From Saccharothrix sp. HUAS TT1 (GTDB lineage Bacteria > Actinomycetota > Actinomycetes > Mycobacteriales > Pseudonocardiaceae), in NCBI RefSeq assembly GCF_040744945.1, contig NZ_CP160453.1, positions 4,650,001 to 4,714,000 of the forward strand: a stretch of 64,000 nt of DNA. The letters are read 5' to 3'. Every line of letters starts with the position of its first letter. Within the stretch, counting starts at the first letter, position 1. The notes under the pieces were generated by a model that made no database searches, had not been told where the DNA came from, and saw only the letters and a list, made by a program, of their open reading frames with translations. The position numbers and the translations under genes are program-made. Shown piece after piece: positions 41,563-50,844 of the stretch.

Positions 41563-42033
41563 TCACCCGGCGTCGGCCCGGTGCAGGCCGTAGGGGACGG
41601 CGTCCAGCAGGGTGACCCGGATCGTGTGGCCGCCGGGCGCGCGGTAGGCGCGCTGCTCACCCGGGCGGGCCCCGGTGAGCGCGGCGCCCAAGGGGCTCTC
41701 GGGGGAGAAGACCTCGATGTCGCCGTGCTCGACGGCGCGCATCCCGAGCAGGAACGTCTCCGCGTCGCCGGTGTCGTCGTAGCGCACGGTCAGCACCATG
41801 CCGGGCTCCGCGATCCCGTCGTCCGGCGGGTCCTCGCCGACGACGGCGTTGTTCAGCAGCTCCCGGATCTCGCGGACGCGGGCCTCGCGCCGCACGCGCG
41901 GCGGCGAGCCGTGCTCCTCGGGGTCGCCGGTCCCGGCGCGGGCCGCGACCAGGTCGGCCAGTTCGGCGCGCAGCCGCTGGTGGGCGTCGGGGGTGAGCCA
42001 GACGCGTCGGACGCCGGGGTGGGTGCCGGTCAT
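41563..42033 (-). CDS. GreA/GreB-family transcript-cleavage-like factor
   Basis: 156 residues from ATG. An N-terminal coiled-coil part (VWLTPDAHQRLRAELADLVA, VRREARVREIRELLNNAVV) precedes the FKBP-like C-terminal GreA/GreB domain (GMVLTVRYDD, ETFLLGMRAVEHGDIEVFSPESPLGAALTGARPGEQ, HTIRVTLLDA). The tip residues D41/E44 of true GreA are replaced by GDPEEHG-type sequence, so cleavage activity is uncertain. Actinomycetes carry several paralogues of unknown role that bind the RNA polymerase secondary channel. It lies 173 bases downstream of the small coiled-coil gene. Confidence 0.88.
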   Translation of the reverse strand: MTGTHPGVRRVWLTPDAHQRLRAELADLVAARAGTGDPEEHGSPPRVRREARVREIRELLNNAVVGEDPPDDGIAEPGMVLTVRYDDTGDAETFLLGMRAVEHGDIEVFSPESPLGAALTGARPGEQRAYRAPGGHTIRVTLLDAVPYGLHRADAG

Positions 42034-42067
42034 GGTGGCCTCGCGGGTGTCTTCGGGGACGGGTAGG

Positions 42068-42111
42068 CGCCGTCAGGGCGACCTGGGAGGAGAGGGATCA
42101 CCCTGACGGCG
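42068..42111 (-). terminator. Long-loop inverted repeat between two leftward genes
   Basis: Perfect 11-bp arms (42068-42078 with 42101-42111) enclose 22 bases. It lies between the D-amino-acid operon and the GreA-like gene and probably ends the first. The long loop also fits an attenuator. Confidence 0.5.
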
Positions 42112-42206
42112 GAGGTGTCCGCCCCGTCGGGTCTGTGAACGCCGACGCGGCGGACGCGATGGTGGTCGTGGGGCGGAACGGTCGGTGGGACGGGCGGTCG
42201 GCCGCG

Positions 42207-42383
42207 TCACGTGCCGGTCGCGCGCCGGCCGAGGAAGACCTCGACGTCGTGGGCGTAACCGGAGGCGATGCGGGTGAGGACGTCGCGCTGGACGCGCAGG
42301 AACGCGTTCTCCGCGCGCAACCAGACCAGCTCCTCGCGCTCCTCGTCGGTGAGGGGGCCGTCGGTGGGCTCGGTGGTGTCCAC
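42207..42383 (-). CDS. Small coiled-coil protein downstream of D-amino-acid oxidoreductase
   Basis: 58 residues from a GTG six bases after GAGGAG; stop TGA at 42209-42207. The sequence is acidic at the N-terminus and then one charged helix (LTDEEREELVWLRAENAFLR, VQRDVLTRIA) that resembles the leucine-zipper end of IS3 OrfA-type proteins (LRxENxxLRxxRDVL), and it ends in an Arg/Gly tail. There is no DNA-binding domain. It starts nine bases after the stop of the oxidoreductase and so shares its operon. It may be an IS3-like coiled-coil fragment captured as a gene or a small partner protein. Confidence 0.7.
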   Translation of the reverse strand: MDTTEPTDGPLTDEEREELVWLRAENAFLRVQRDVLTRIASGYAHDVEVFLGRRATGT

Positions 42384-42392
42384 GCCGGCTCC

Positions 42393-43652
42393 TCAGCGCA
42401 GCGGGTCGAACGCCCGCAACGCCCCGGGCTGCTTGCCGGTGGTGATCTGCTCGGCCAGCAGCCGCCCGGTGACCGGGCCGTGCGCCAGCCCCCACATGCC
42501 GTGCCCGCCGGCGACGTACACGCGCGGCGCGCGCACCGCCCCGATCAGGGCCCGCCCGTCGGGCGTGATCGGGCGGGGGCCGACCCACACGTCGCGGCGC
42601 TCGTCCCAGCGCACGCCGTCGAGGAGCGGGCGGGCCGAGGCGGTGATCGCCTCCAGCCGGGCGTGGACGCCGGGCGCGTCGGGGTCGCGGAACTCCATCG
42701 TGCCCGCCACCCGCAGCCCGCCCTGGTAGGGCGTGCACGCCACCCGCGCGTCCGGCAGGTACACGGGACCGGGCACCGGGCGCTCCACGGGCACGGTGAA
42801 CGAGTAGCCGCGCCCCGCGCGCACCGGCACGCGCACGCCCCACCGGTCGGCCAGGCGGGACAGCCAGGCGCCGGTGGCGACCACGGCGACCTCGGCGTGC
42901 ACGGCCGCGCCCGTCCGCGGGTGGACCGTGACGCCCTTGCTGTAGGGGCGGATGTCGGTGACCTCGAACAGCCGGATCGTCGCGCCGCGGGCGACCACCG
43001 ACCGGGCCAGGGCCTGCACGAAGGCGCCCGGGTCGACGTAGCGCTGCCCGTCGATGCGCACACCGGTGGTGAGGGCGGGCGAGGCGACGGGGACGTGCTC
43101 GCGCAGCCGGTCGCCGTCGAGCTCGACGTGCTCGACCGGCTGCCCGGCGTCGGCCATCCTGGCCAGCTCGCGCAGCAGCCCCCTGGCCTGGCGGGGTGTC
43201 TCGAACGCGGCGGTGATCGGCGCGTTCACGGTGGGCGCGTGCACGCCGTTGCCGGTGAGCACGTCGAACGCCTCAAGGGCCTCCGCGTTGAGCGGCAGGT
43301 TGGCGTGCACCGCGCGGAGCCACGACGGCCACCGGCAGTTCGCCGCGAACCTGGCCAGGAACGACCAGAGCGCGGGGTCCGCGGTCAGCGGGACGTGCAG
43401 CGGCGCGGTCGGGCTCAGCAGCGAGCGCAGGCCGTAGCGCAGCACGGACGGTTCGTTGAGCGGGATGGTCAGGCCGGGCGCGAGCCACCCGGCGTTGCCC
43501 CACGACGCGCCGGCGGCCACCGACTTGCGGTCGACCACGGTCACCTCGACGCCGCGCTCCTGCAGGAACCAGGCGGTCGACAGGCCCACGACGCCCGCGC
43601 CGACCACGACCGCCGAGCGAGGTCCGCCGTCGAGCCGTTCGACGTCGACCAT
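42393..43652 (-). CDS. FAD-dependent D-amino-acid dehydrogenase/oxidoreductase (DadA-like)
   Basis: 419 residues from the ATG after GGAGG, not from the in-frame extension further upstream. The DAO-type fold has SAVVVGAGVVGLSTAWFLQERGVEVTVVD as the FAD Rossmann site near residues 13-40, the GNAGWLAPGLTIPLNEPS segment, ATGAWLSRLA, and the C-terminal GHGMWGLAHGPVTGRLLAEQI that closes over FAD. DadA enzymes oxidise D-amino acids to keto acids and pass electrons to quinones. The upstream gene encodes a PucR regulator and a palindrome sits between, so D-amino-acid or a related amine is the probable inducer. Confidence 0.9.
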   Translation of the reverse strand: MVDVERLDGGPRSAVVVGAGVVGLSTAWFLQERGVEVTVVDRKSVAAGASWGNAGWLAPGLTIPLNEPSVLRYGLRSLLSPTAPLHVPLTADPALWSFLARFAANCRWPSWLRAVHANLPLNAEALEAFDVLTGNGVHAPTVNAPITAAFETPRQARGLLRELARMADAGQPVEHVELDGDRLREHVPVASPALTTGVRIDGQRYVDPGAFVQALARSVVARGATIRLFEVTDIRPYSKGVTVHPRTGAAVHAEVAVVATGAWLSRLADRWGVRVPVRAGRGYSFTVPVERPVPGPVYLPDARVACTPYQGGLRVAGTMEFRDPDAPGVHARLEAITASARPLLDGVRWDERRDVWVGPRPITPDGRALIGAVRAPRVYVAGGHGMWGLAHGPVTGRLLAEQITTGKQPGALRAFDPLR

Positions 43653-43748
43653 GACCACCTCCACCGGACGAGTGCTGCTGTCAGAGCCAGCTTGGCCCGG
43701 TTCACCGCCGACACCGTTGTCCGTTCCCGTCAATCCGGCCACGCGGCT

Positions 43749-43765
43749 TTGTCGGAATCCGACAA
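43749..43765. promoter_or_regulatory. Perfect palindrome TTGTCGGAATCCGACAA
   Basis: A 17-bp inverted repeat (8-bp arms around one base) just beyond the PucR stop and about 97 bases before the oxidoreductase start. It is well placed as an operator for PucR-type control of the D-amino-acid operon. Confidence 0.6.
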
Positions 43766-43773
43766 CGGTCGGG

Positions 43774-45309
43774 TCAGTCGTCCCCCGCCACGGCCAGGTC
43801 GATGATCATCGCGAGCCGCTTGCGGGCGTCGTCCAGGTCGAGCGGGGTCACCTCGGCCATCTTGCGCAGCCGGTACCGGACGGTGTTCGGGTGCACGCCG
43901 AGCCGGTCGCCCGCCTCGGCCAGGTCGCCCTGGGACTCCAGCCACGCCCGCAGGGTCACCACGTAGTGCGTGGCCCGGGCGGCGTCGTGGCGGCGCAGCT
44001 CGGCCACCGGCCCGCGAGCCGGGGTCCGCCCGGCCCGCGCGGCGGCCCGCAGGCGTTGCAGCAGGATGTCGTCCCACGACTCGTCGTACGCCGGCGGCGC
44101 CGCGTCCGGCGTGCGCGCCTCGTGCAGCGCCAGGCACTCGTCGGCCTCCTGCCTGCTCGCGGGCAGGTCGGTCGCCGACGCCGTGCCGCCGATGCCCGCG
44201 GTCACCGCCACCTGCGCGGGCAGCGCGGCCCGCAGCGCCGCCACCCACTCCCGCGCCGCGTCGGCCCGCTCGCCGGGCAGGACCGTGTAGAGCGTGGTGC
44301 CGGACAGCGTGCTGCGCCCCGGCCGCGACCAGCCGAACCCCGTGGTGGCCCGTTCGAACGCCAGCAGCAGCGCGGCGTGGCGCTCGTCGGCGATGTGCGC
44401 CCGGACGGCGACCACCCGCAGCGGCCCCTGCGGCAGGCCCAGCCTGCTGACCACGGTGGCGGCGTCCGCGGTGCCCTCCAGCAGGCGGATCGCCAGGTCG
44501 GACTCCACCTGCCGCTCCAGGTCGGCGCTGGCCCGCCAGCGCAGCAGGTGCAGCGCGACCGTGCGGGCGCCCTCGACCAGCGCCGACCGCCGCGCGCCGG
44601 TCAGCGCGCTGCCGCAGGTCACCCACACCGAGCCCAGCAGCTCGCGGCCGGCCCGCACCGCCACCGCCATCCGCCCGGTCAGCCCGTGCGCCTCGGCCGG
44701 CTCGACGAACAGCGGCTCGTCCCGGGTGGCCAGGTGGGTGAACACGCCCCGCTCCTCGAACAGCGAGCGCAGCCGGTCGGGCGCCCGCCGTCCGAGGATC
44801 GTCTCCAGCCGCGCCCGGTCGGCGCCCTGCTGCGCACCGGAGTAGGCCAGCACCCGGGAGGACCGGTCCTCGATGGTCACCGCGCCGCCGACCGCGTCGG
44901 CCAGGCTGTCCGCCAGCGCGAACAGGTCGGTCGGCCCGCGCCCGGACTCGGTCTCGCGGCCCTCCAGCACCAGGCCGTAGACGACACCGGCCAGCTGGCT
45001 CCACGACACCGCGGGCTCGACCACCAGGACCGCGACGCCCCCGGCCTCCCCGAGCGCGGCGGCGTGCCCGGCGGCCTCGGCGTCGCCGTGCACCAGGACG
45101 ACGCTCGCCCGCGCCGCCACCGCCCACCCCACGGCCCGTGCGACCGATCCGGCGCCCACGGCCAGGAACACGTCCCCGGCGACGGCCCGCGCCTGCGTGG
45201 ACTCGCGCATCACCACGCTGCGCAGCTCCGTCGACCGCGAGACCGGGCAGCACGCCAACCTCGCCCCGTAGCCGCCCAGCACGTTCACCAGGCGGTCCAA
45301 GCTGATCAT
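43774..45309 (-). CDS. PucR/CdaR-type transcription regulator
   Basis: 511 residues from ATG; the frame stays open further upstream but family similarity begins at MISLDRLVNVLGGYGARL. Residues 1-160 are the PucR-type N-terminal domain (DVFLAVGAGS), then a GAF/GGDEF-like middle part (AVGGAVTIEDRSSRVLAYSG, FVEPAEAHGLTGRMAVAVRAG) and the C-terminal helix-turn-helix typical of the family (about 465-500, DLAEAGDRLGVHPNTVRYRL). Such regulators activate genes for purine, amino acid or aromatic use in response to their substrate. It lies upstream of and co-oriented with the D-amino-acid oxidoreductase, with the palindrome at 43749 between. Confidence 0.9.
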   Translation of the reverse strand: MISLDRLVNVLGGYGARLACCPVSRSTELRSVVMRESTQARAVAGDVFLAVGAGSVARAVGWAVAARASVVLVHGDAEAAGHAAALGEAGGVAVLVVEPAVSWSQLAGVVYGLVLEGRETESGRGPTDLFALADSLADAVGGAVTIEDRSSRVLAYSGAQQGADRARLETILGRRAPDRLRSLFEERGVFTHLATRDEPLFVEPAEAHGLTGRMAVAVRAGRELLGSVWVTCGSALTGARRSALVEGARTVALHLLRWRASADLERQVESDLAIRLLEGTADAATVVSRLGLPQGPLRVVAVRAHIADERHAALLLAFERATTGFGWSRPGRSTLSGTTLYTVLPGERADAAREWVAALRAALPAQVAVTAGIGGTASATDLPASRQEADECLALHEARTPDAAPPAYDESWDDILLQRLRAAARAGRTPARGPVAELRRHDAARATHYVVTLRAWLESQGDLAEAGDRLGVHPNTVRYRLRKMAEVTPLDLDDARKRLAMIIDLAVAGDD

Positions 45310-45485
45310 GAGCACCCCTGTCCGACGCCGAACGCCCACCGTAACGCCCGGTGGCGCGGCCGGACCGCCGGCGGCGCGCCCGACGTGCGGTTGTGACGTC
45401 CACTTAGGACTGTCCGAACGCGATGCCCGCGCACCCGGCCGGGCCGGTTCCGGTTGCCGCGCCGGGGTGTATACGGTGGGGGTCG

Positions 45486-47060
45486 ATGGTGTCGAAGACG
45501 AAGTTCCCGCGAGCCGACCACCTGCCCGACCACCTGCCCGGCCGACCGTCCCGGACCGGACGGGTCGCCCGGTTCGCCGCGGCCGTGCCGCTGATCCTGG
45601 CGATGAGCTGCACCGGGGACCCCGGGACACCGGCCGCCGCGCGGACCGCGGTGGTCGCCGCACCCGGCGCGGAGACCACCGTGCTGGACGCCCCGCCCGG
45701 ACCGGGGTCGGCGGTCGCGACCAGCGCGGCGCTGTTCGGCAGCGCCCCCGTCGTGGTGGTGGCCGCCGAGGCGGACGCCGCCGCCTCGGCCACCGCGGGC
45801 GTCGTCGCGCAGGAGCTGGGCGTGCCGATGCTGTGGACCTCCGGGTCCGGTGACGAGGACGTGCGCCGGGAAGTGGCGAGGCTGTCACCGGAGGCGGTGC
45901 TGGCCGTCGGCGCCGACGCGCGCCGCGCCGCCGAGGAGTGGGGCGGGGTCCGGGTGGTCGGCATCGACGCCGCGAGCGACGGGCGGACGCCCGACCTGCC
46001 CGACGAGCTGCCCGCCGTCGACGCCCCCGAACCGGTGGGGGTGACCGTCGTGGTGGACGCGACCCGGCACGACGACGCCGCGGTCGCCACGGCACGGGCC
46101 GCCGGCGCGCGGGTCGTCGCGGTGGACGGCCACGACCCCAGGGCCGACCCCGCCGCCATCGACGTGCTGCGCGCGCAACCGCCGGCAGCGGTCGTGGCGG
46201 TCGGCGCGGACTTCGGCCCGGCCGAGCGCCTGCGGGCGCGGGTGCGCACCGCGGTCCGCGCCGAGCAGCTGCCCGGTGGCGGGCAGGTGGTGTTCCCCGG
46301 CCGGCGGCTGGTGTGCCTCTACGGCCACCCCGGCGCGCCCGTCCTCGGCGTGCTGGGCGAGCAGGGCGTCGAGGCGTCCATCGAGCGGGCCAAGCGGCTG
46401 GCCGCCGAGTACGCGCCGTTCAGCGACGTGCCCGTGGTGCCGACGTTCGAGATCATCGCCACCGTCGCGCACGGCTCGCCCGGCCCGGACGGCGACTACT
46501 CCGGTGAGGCGAGCGTCGAGTCCCTGCTGCCCTGGGTCGAGCAGGCCGGTCGGGCGGGCCTCTACGTCGTGCTCGACCTGCAACCGGGCCGGGCGCGGCT
46601 GGTGGACCAGGCCCAGCGGTACGCGCCGCTGCTGCGGCTGCCGCACGTCGGCCTCGCCGTCGACCCGGAGTGGAAGCTGGGCCCGGACCAGGTGCCGCTG
46701 CGGCAGATCGGCGGGGTGGACGCGGCCGAGGTCAACGAGGTCACGGCCTGGCTGGCCGACCTGACCGCCCGCGAGTCCCTGCCGCAGAAGCTGGTCGTGG
46801 TCCACCAGTTCACGCTCTCGATGATCAGGGACGCGCCGTCGCTGGTCACCACGCGCGACGAGCTGGCCGTGCTGATCCACATGGACGGGCAGGGCTCGAC
46901 CGCCCAGAAGACCGCCACCTGGAACTCGGTCGTGGCCGCCCGGCCGGGTGACGACGTGCCGATGGGGTGGAAGAACTTCTACGACGAGGACCACCCGGTG
47001 CTCACCCCGGAGCAGACCATGACCTTCGAGCCGAGGCCCTCGATGATCTCCTACCAGTGA
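45486..47060 (+). CDS. Surface lipoprotein, cell-wall-binding-repeat-2-like with TIM-barrel-like domain
   Basis: 524 residues from ATG. The N-terminal signal ends in the lipobox LAMSC (Cys42). Residues 60-250 have Rossmann-like repeats (VVVVAAEADAAASATAGVV, SPEAVLAVGADARRAAEEW, PAAVVAVGADFGPAE) resembling cell wall-binding repeat 2 proteins. Residues 280-520 resemble a TIM-barrel glycosidase-like domain (VPTFEIIATVAHG, LYVVLDLQPGRARLVDQAQRYAPLLRLPHVGLAVDPEW, LVVVHQFTLSMI). Exact activity is unknown, but acidic residues in DLQPGR and DPEW are at positions used for catalysis in such barrels. It is divergent from the PucR gene. A location on the outside of the membrane is likely. Confidence 0.82.
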   Translation: MVSKTKFPRADHLPDHLPGRPSRTGRVARFAAAVPLILAMSCTGDPGTPAAARTAVVAAPGAETTVLDAPPGPGSAVATSAALFGSAPVVVVAAEADAAASATAGVVAQELGVPMLWTSGSGDEDVRREVARLSPEAVLAVGADARRAAEEWGGVRVVGIDAASDGRTPDLPDELPAVDAPEPVGVTVVVDATRHDDAAVATARAAGARVVAVDGHDPRADPAAIDVLRAQPPAAVVAVGADFGPAERLRARVRTAVRAEQLPGGGQVVFPGRRLVCLYGHPGAPVLGVLGEQGVEASIERAKRLAAEYAPFSDVPVVPTFEIIATVAHGSPGPDGDYSGEASVESLLPWVEQAGRAGLYVVLDLQPGRARLVDQAQRYAPLLRLPHVGLAVDPEWKLGPDQVPLRQIGGVDAAEVNEVTAWLADLTARESLPQKLVVVHQFTLSMIRDAPSLVTTRDELAVLIHMDGQGSTAQKTATWNSVVAARPGDDVPMGWKNFYDEDHPVLTPEQTMTFEPRPSMISYQ

Positions 47061-47164
47061 CCGGTCCGCCCGGCCCCGCGCGGAGTTGCGCCGATCGAGT
47101 GACAGGTCCGTTCCGGCGGGCGGTTACCGGGTAGCCGTCCCGGTATGGACGGACGGGGCGGGCG

Positions 47165-48622
47165 ATGAGCACGGCGGCGCAGCGGGAGCGGGACAAGGGG
47201 TTCTTCGGCCACCCGCGCGCGCTGGCGCACCTGTTCGGCGTCGAGATGTGGGAGCGGTTCTCGTTCTACGGGATGCAGGGCATCCTCACGATCTACCTGT
47301 ACTACAGCGCCGCCGAGGGCGGCCTCGGGCTGTCGGAGGCCACCGCGACCAGCATCGTCGGCGCGTACGGCGGGCTGGTGTACCTGTCCACGATCGTCGG
47401 CGCGTGGGTGGCGGACCGGCTGGTCGGGTCGGAGCGGGTGCTGTTCGCCAGCGCGGTGCTGATCATGGTCGGGCACATCGCCCTGGCGGTGCTCCCGGGG
47501 TTCGCCGGGGTGGGCGTGGGGCTGGCGGCGGTCGCGCTGGGCAGCGGCGGGCTCAAGGCCAACGCCACCGCGCTGGTCGGCTCGCTGTACGCCGAGGGCG
47601 ACGAGCGCCGGGACGCCGGGTTCTCGCTGTTCTACCTGGGGGTCAACCTCGGCGCGTTCGTCGGCCCGCTGCTCACCGGCCTGGCCCAGGAGGAGCTGGG
47701 CTTCCACTACGGCTTCGGCCTGGCCGCCATCGGCATGGCCGCCGGCCTGACCCAGTACTGGTTCGGCCGGCGCAAGTTCGACCCCGCGGTGAACGCGGTG
47801 CCGAACCCGCTGCCGCCCTCCCGCCGCGCCCTGGTCGCGGGGGCGGCGGCGCTGGTCGTCGCGGTCGTGGTGGTCCTGGTGCTGACCGGCGTGATCAGGC
47901 CCGCCAACCTCGCCAACGCGACGATCGTCGTCATCGTCGCGGCCTCGGTCGCCTACTTCGCCGTGATCCTCTCCAGCAAGCGGATCAGCCGGGTCGAGCG
48001 GCGGCGGGTGTTCGCCTTCATCCCCATGTTCCTGGCCAGCTTCGTGTTCTTCGCGCTGTTCCAGCAGCAGTTCACGGTGGTGGCGATCTACTTCGACCAG
48101 CGGGTCGACCGCACGTTCTTCGGCTGGGAGATGCCGGTGTCGTGGGCGAACTCGATCAACCCGGTGTTCGTCATCCTGCTGGCCGGGGTGTTCGCGGCGA
48201 TGTGGACCAGGCTCGGGCCGCGCCAGCCGTCGTCACCGGTCAAGTTCGCCCTCGGCACGCTGCTGATGGGCGTGGCCTTCCTGCTGTTCCTGCCCACCGC
48301 GGGCGGCGCGGCCAACAGCACGCCGCTGCTCGCGCTGGTGGTGATCCTGCTGGTGTTCAGCGTCGCCGAGCTGCTGCTGTCGCCGGTCGGGCTGTCGCTG
48401 TCCACGAAGCTGGCGCCCAAGGCGTTCCACACCCAGATGGTGGCGCTCAACTTCCTGTCGATCGCCCTCGGCACCGCCACCGCCGGTTCCCTGGCCAAGT
48501 ACTACAGCGCGGACCACGAGGCCGGCTACTTCACCGCCGTCGGCGGGGCGGCCATCCTGTTCGGCGTGCTGCTGGCCCTGGCGTCCCGCCCCATCCGCCG
48601 GTTGATGAGCGGCGTGCACTGA
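47165..48622 (+). CDS. POT/PTR2-family proton-dependent oligopeptide transporter
   Basis: 485 residues from ATG. Twelve or more membrane helices. Family signatures are present: ERFSFYGMQGIL (the ExxER-type region and first helix), YGGLVYLSTIVGAWVADRL (PTR2 signature), LGSGGLKANATALVGSLY, and FSLFYLGVNLGAFVGPLL. The last helices end with LFGVLLALASRP. These carriers import di- and tripeptides using the proton gradient. It lies 104 bases after the lipoprotein gene and could be co-transcribed with it. No terminator is seen between. Confidence 0.93.
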   Translation: MSTAAQRERDKGFFGHPRALAHLFGVEMWERFSFYGMQGILTIYLYYSAAEGGLGLSEATATSIVGAYGGLVYLSTIVGAWVADRLVGSERVLFASAVLIMVGHIALAVLPGFAGVGVGLAAVALGSGGLKANATALVGSLYAEGDERRDAGFSLFYLGVNLGAFVGPLLTGLAQEELGFHYGFGLAAIGMAAGLTQYWFGRRKFDPAVNAVPNPLPPSRRALVAGAAALVVAVVVVLVLTGVIRPANLANATIVVIVAASVAYFAVILSSKRISRVERRRVFAFIPMFLASFVFFALFQQQFTVVAIYFDQRVDRTFFGWEMPVSWANSINPVFVILLAGVFAAMWTRLGPRQPSSPVKFALGTLLMGVAFLLFLPTAGGAANSTPLLALVVILLVFSVAELLLSPVGLSLSTKLAPKAFHTQMVALNFLSIALGTATAGSLAKYYSADHEAGYFTAVGGAAILFGVLLALASRPIRRLMSGVH

Positions 48623-48717
48623 CCGTCGAGCCGCCGATCACGCCTCGCTGTCAACTGACAACGGGTGCGTGAGCCCTTCCGGCCGTTAGCGTGGGGCACC
48701 GACACGTCGGAGGTGCC

Positions 48718-50820
48718 ATGTACCGCGCTCGGGCCCGTCGCAAGCGCCCCCTGCTCCTGGTGGCCGCGCTGTTCTCGGTCGCGGCGCTGACCGCGGGCAA
48801 CTCCGGCGCGCTCGCCGCCCCACCGGACGCGCCACCGCACCCCTGGCAGCAGGACCACTGGCCGCGGCAGCAGCCGTGGCAGCAGTCCCGCGACGCGGCG
48901 CGGGTGGCGGCGCAAGCCGGGTTCCCCGGCCCGATCGACCCGCAGGACTGGGTCAACCCGGACCACATGACGTGGGAGCGGGACTACCGGCCGGTCCCGG
49001 GCGCCAACTGGGCCGACCCGACGGTCAAGGGGTCGGTCCGCACCTTCAAGGGCGCGCTGGTGCTGCTGGACTACCCGAACCAGCCGTTCGTCGTGACGCA
49101 ACTGCCGCGGTCGACGGTGTTCGGCAACCCCAGCAGCGAGGCGCACGACGTTCCCCGCGACCGGGTCGCCCGGTTCTACCAGGACTTCCTCAACACGCCG
49201 AACGCGCTCAACCGCGGCCACACCGTGCACGAGTACTGGATGGAGGACTCCGGCGGGCGCTACGGCGTCGACCTGACCGGGTTCGGCCCGTACACCGTGC
49301 CCGGCGAGGACCACGAGTACGGGATGGAGTTCCAGGGCGGCGTCGCCTGCCCGGCGGGCGACACCTGCGACCGCGACCTGCGCACCGACGGCCGCGCCGC
49401 GTGGGTCGCCGACGTCGGGAGCCAGGTGCCCGCCGGCTACGACTTCGTCTACTTCCTGTCGGCCGGCCAGGACGAGTCGGGCACCTGGCAGGAGTTCGGC
49501 ATGATGAAGTTCCCCACCAGGGAGGACGTCACCGACGAGTTCGGCCCGCCCGACCCCGCCCTGCCGAACTGGTCGCCCACCCGCTACGTCGACTGGACGT
49601 CGTGGGCGGCGGGCTCCGGCCTGTGGCCCAACGCGGGCGGCGGGTCGTCCACCCAGGCGGAGAGCTCCGGCCAGGGCGTGTACGCGCACGAGCTGAGCCA
49701 CCTGCTCGGCATCGGCGACAACTACAACAACCCGTACGGCAACCCGCCGCGCCGCGCCTACACCGGCATCTGGGACATGCTGTCCCGGGGCTCCTTCAAC
49801 GGCCCCGGCGGGCCGCACTCGCGCTGGGTCATCCCGGCGACCGCCGGCGGGTCGATGGGCGCCCAGCACGTGCTGCGCAACAAGATCAAGCTCGGCATGG
49901 TGGACGAGCGCAACGTGCTGCGGCTGTCCCGCGAGGCGCTCGCCGACTCCGGCGCGGTGATCGCGAAGGTGACCGCGCGGACCGTGCAGCCGGGGCCGGA
50001 CGGGCTCTCCGGCGTCAACGTCGCGCTCGGCACGGGCGACCTCGCGCCCGCCTGCGACGTCCGCGCCGACCCGCTCTGCGACGGCGGCGGCTACCAGAAC
50101 TACACGGTCGAGGTCGTGGACCGGATGGGCGCGGACTCGTTCACGCCCGACGCGGGCGTGCTGCTCGCGAAGACCAAGAACGAGGACCGCGCGCCGTTCG
50201 CCTGGGTGGTCGACGCGAACCCGCAGGACATCGGCATGACCGACTACGTCCTGCCGGACGGCCGGGAGGTGCCCGTCACGGTCGGGGACTACCGGCAGCT
50301 GTCCGACGCCCTGTTCCACGCCGGCGCCGGCTCGGGCAGCGAGTACGAGCACGTCGACCAGGCCAACCGCCTGCACTTCTACGTGCTGGACGTCGAGCGC
50401 GACGACCGGGGCGTGCTGTCCTACACCGTCGCCGTCCGCTCGCTCGACGGCGCGGGACCGCAGCGGCGGGGCGCGCGGGTGCTGCCGACGGCGGGCCGGA
50501 CCGGCGCGGACGGCGTGGCGACCTGCCGGTTCCCGCTGGTCAACACCGGACGCGCCGCCGCGCCCGCCGGGCAGCACCCGGAGGACGTCAGCCGGTACCT
50601 CGGCGGCGACGTGTACCGCGTCTCGGCCGCGGCGGGTCCCGGTTGGACGGTCTCGGTGCCCAACGCGCTGGCCACCGCCGGATTCGGCCGCCAGGTCCAG
50701 GTGCCGGTGCACGCGAGGCGGGACGGCGGTCCGCTGGTGACGAGGGTGACCCTGACCGCCACCTCGGAGAGCGACCCCACCAAGTCCGCGACCGCGTCCT
50801 GCACCGTGGTCGGGCGCTGA
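48718..50820 (+). CDS. Secreted M6-family metalloprotease
   Basis: 700 residues from ATG six bases after GGAGG. Signal peptide 1-36 (RKRPLLLVAALFSVAALTAGNSGALA). A Gln/Trp-rich spacer with repeated WQQ units (40-62) precedes the catalytic domain: HELSHLLGIGDNY (H324, E325, H328, then the Met-turn region WDMLSRG near 355) is the zinc motif of M6 immune-inhibitor-A-like proteases. Further domains (400-580) are beta-rich with conserved aspartates, and 590-700 is a C-terminal beta-sandwich with two cysteines (VATCRFPLVNTG, TASCTVVG). It would act outside the cell on proteins. No propeptide cleavage site is obvious. Confidence 0.92.
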   Translation: MYRARARRKRPLLLVAALFSVAALTAGNSGALAAPPDAPPHPWQQDHWPRQQPWQQSRDAARVAAQAGFPGPIDPQDWVNPDHMTWERDYRPVPGANWADPTVKGSVRTFKGALVLLDYPNQPFVVTQLPRSTVFGNPSSEAHDVPRDRVARFYQDFLNTPNALNRGHTVHEYWMEDSGGRYGVDLTGFGPYTVPGEDHEYGMEFQGGVACPAGDTCDRDLRTDGRAAWVADVGSQVPAGYDFVYFLSAGQDESGTWQEFGMMKFPTREDVTDEFGPPDPALPNWSPTRYVDWTSWAAGSGLWPNAGGGSSTQAESSGQGVYAHELSHLLGIGDNYNNPYGNPPRRAYTGIWDMLSRGSFNGPGGPHSRWVIPATAGGSMGAQHVLRNKIKLGMVDERNVLRLSREALADSGAVIAKVTARTVQPGPDGLSGVNVALGTGDLAPACDVRADPLCDGGGYQNYTVEVVDRMGADSFTPDAGVLLAKTKNEDRAPFAWVVDANPQDIGMTDYVLPDGREVPVTVGDYRQLSDALFHAGAGSGSEYEHVDQANRLHFYVLDVERDDRGVLSYTVAVRSLDGAGPQRRGARVLPTAGRTGADGVATCRFPLVNTGRAAAPAGQHPEDVSRYLGGDVYRVSAAAGPGWTVSVPNALATAGFGRQVQVPVHARRDGGPLVTRVTLTATSESDPTKSATASCTVVGR

Positions 50821-50844
50821 CCGCCGGGGCCCGCCGACCGGGGC

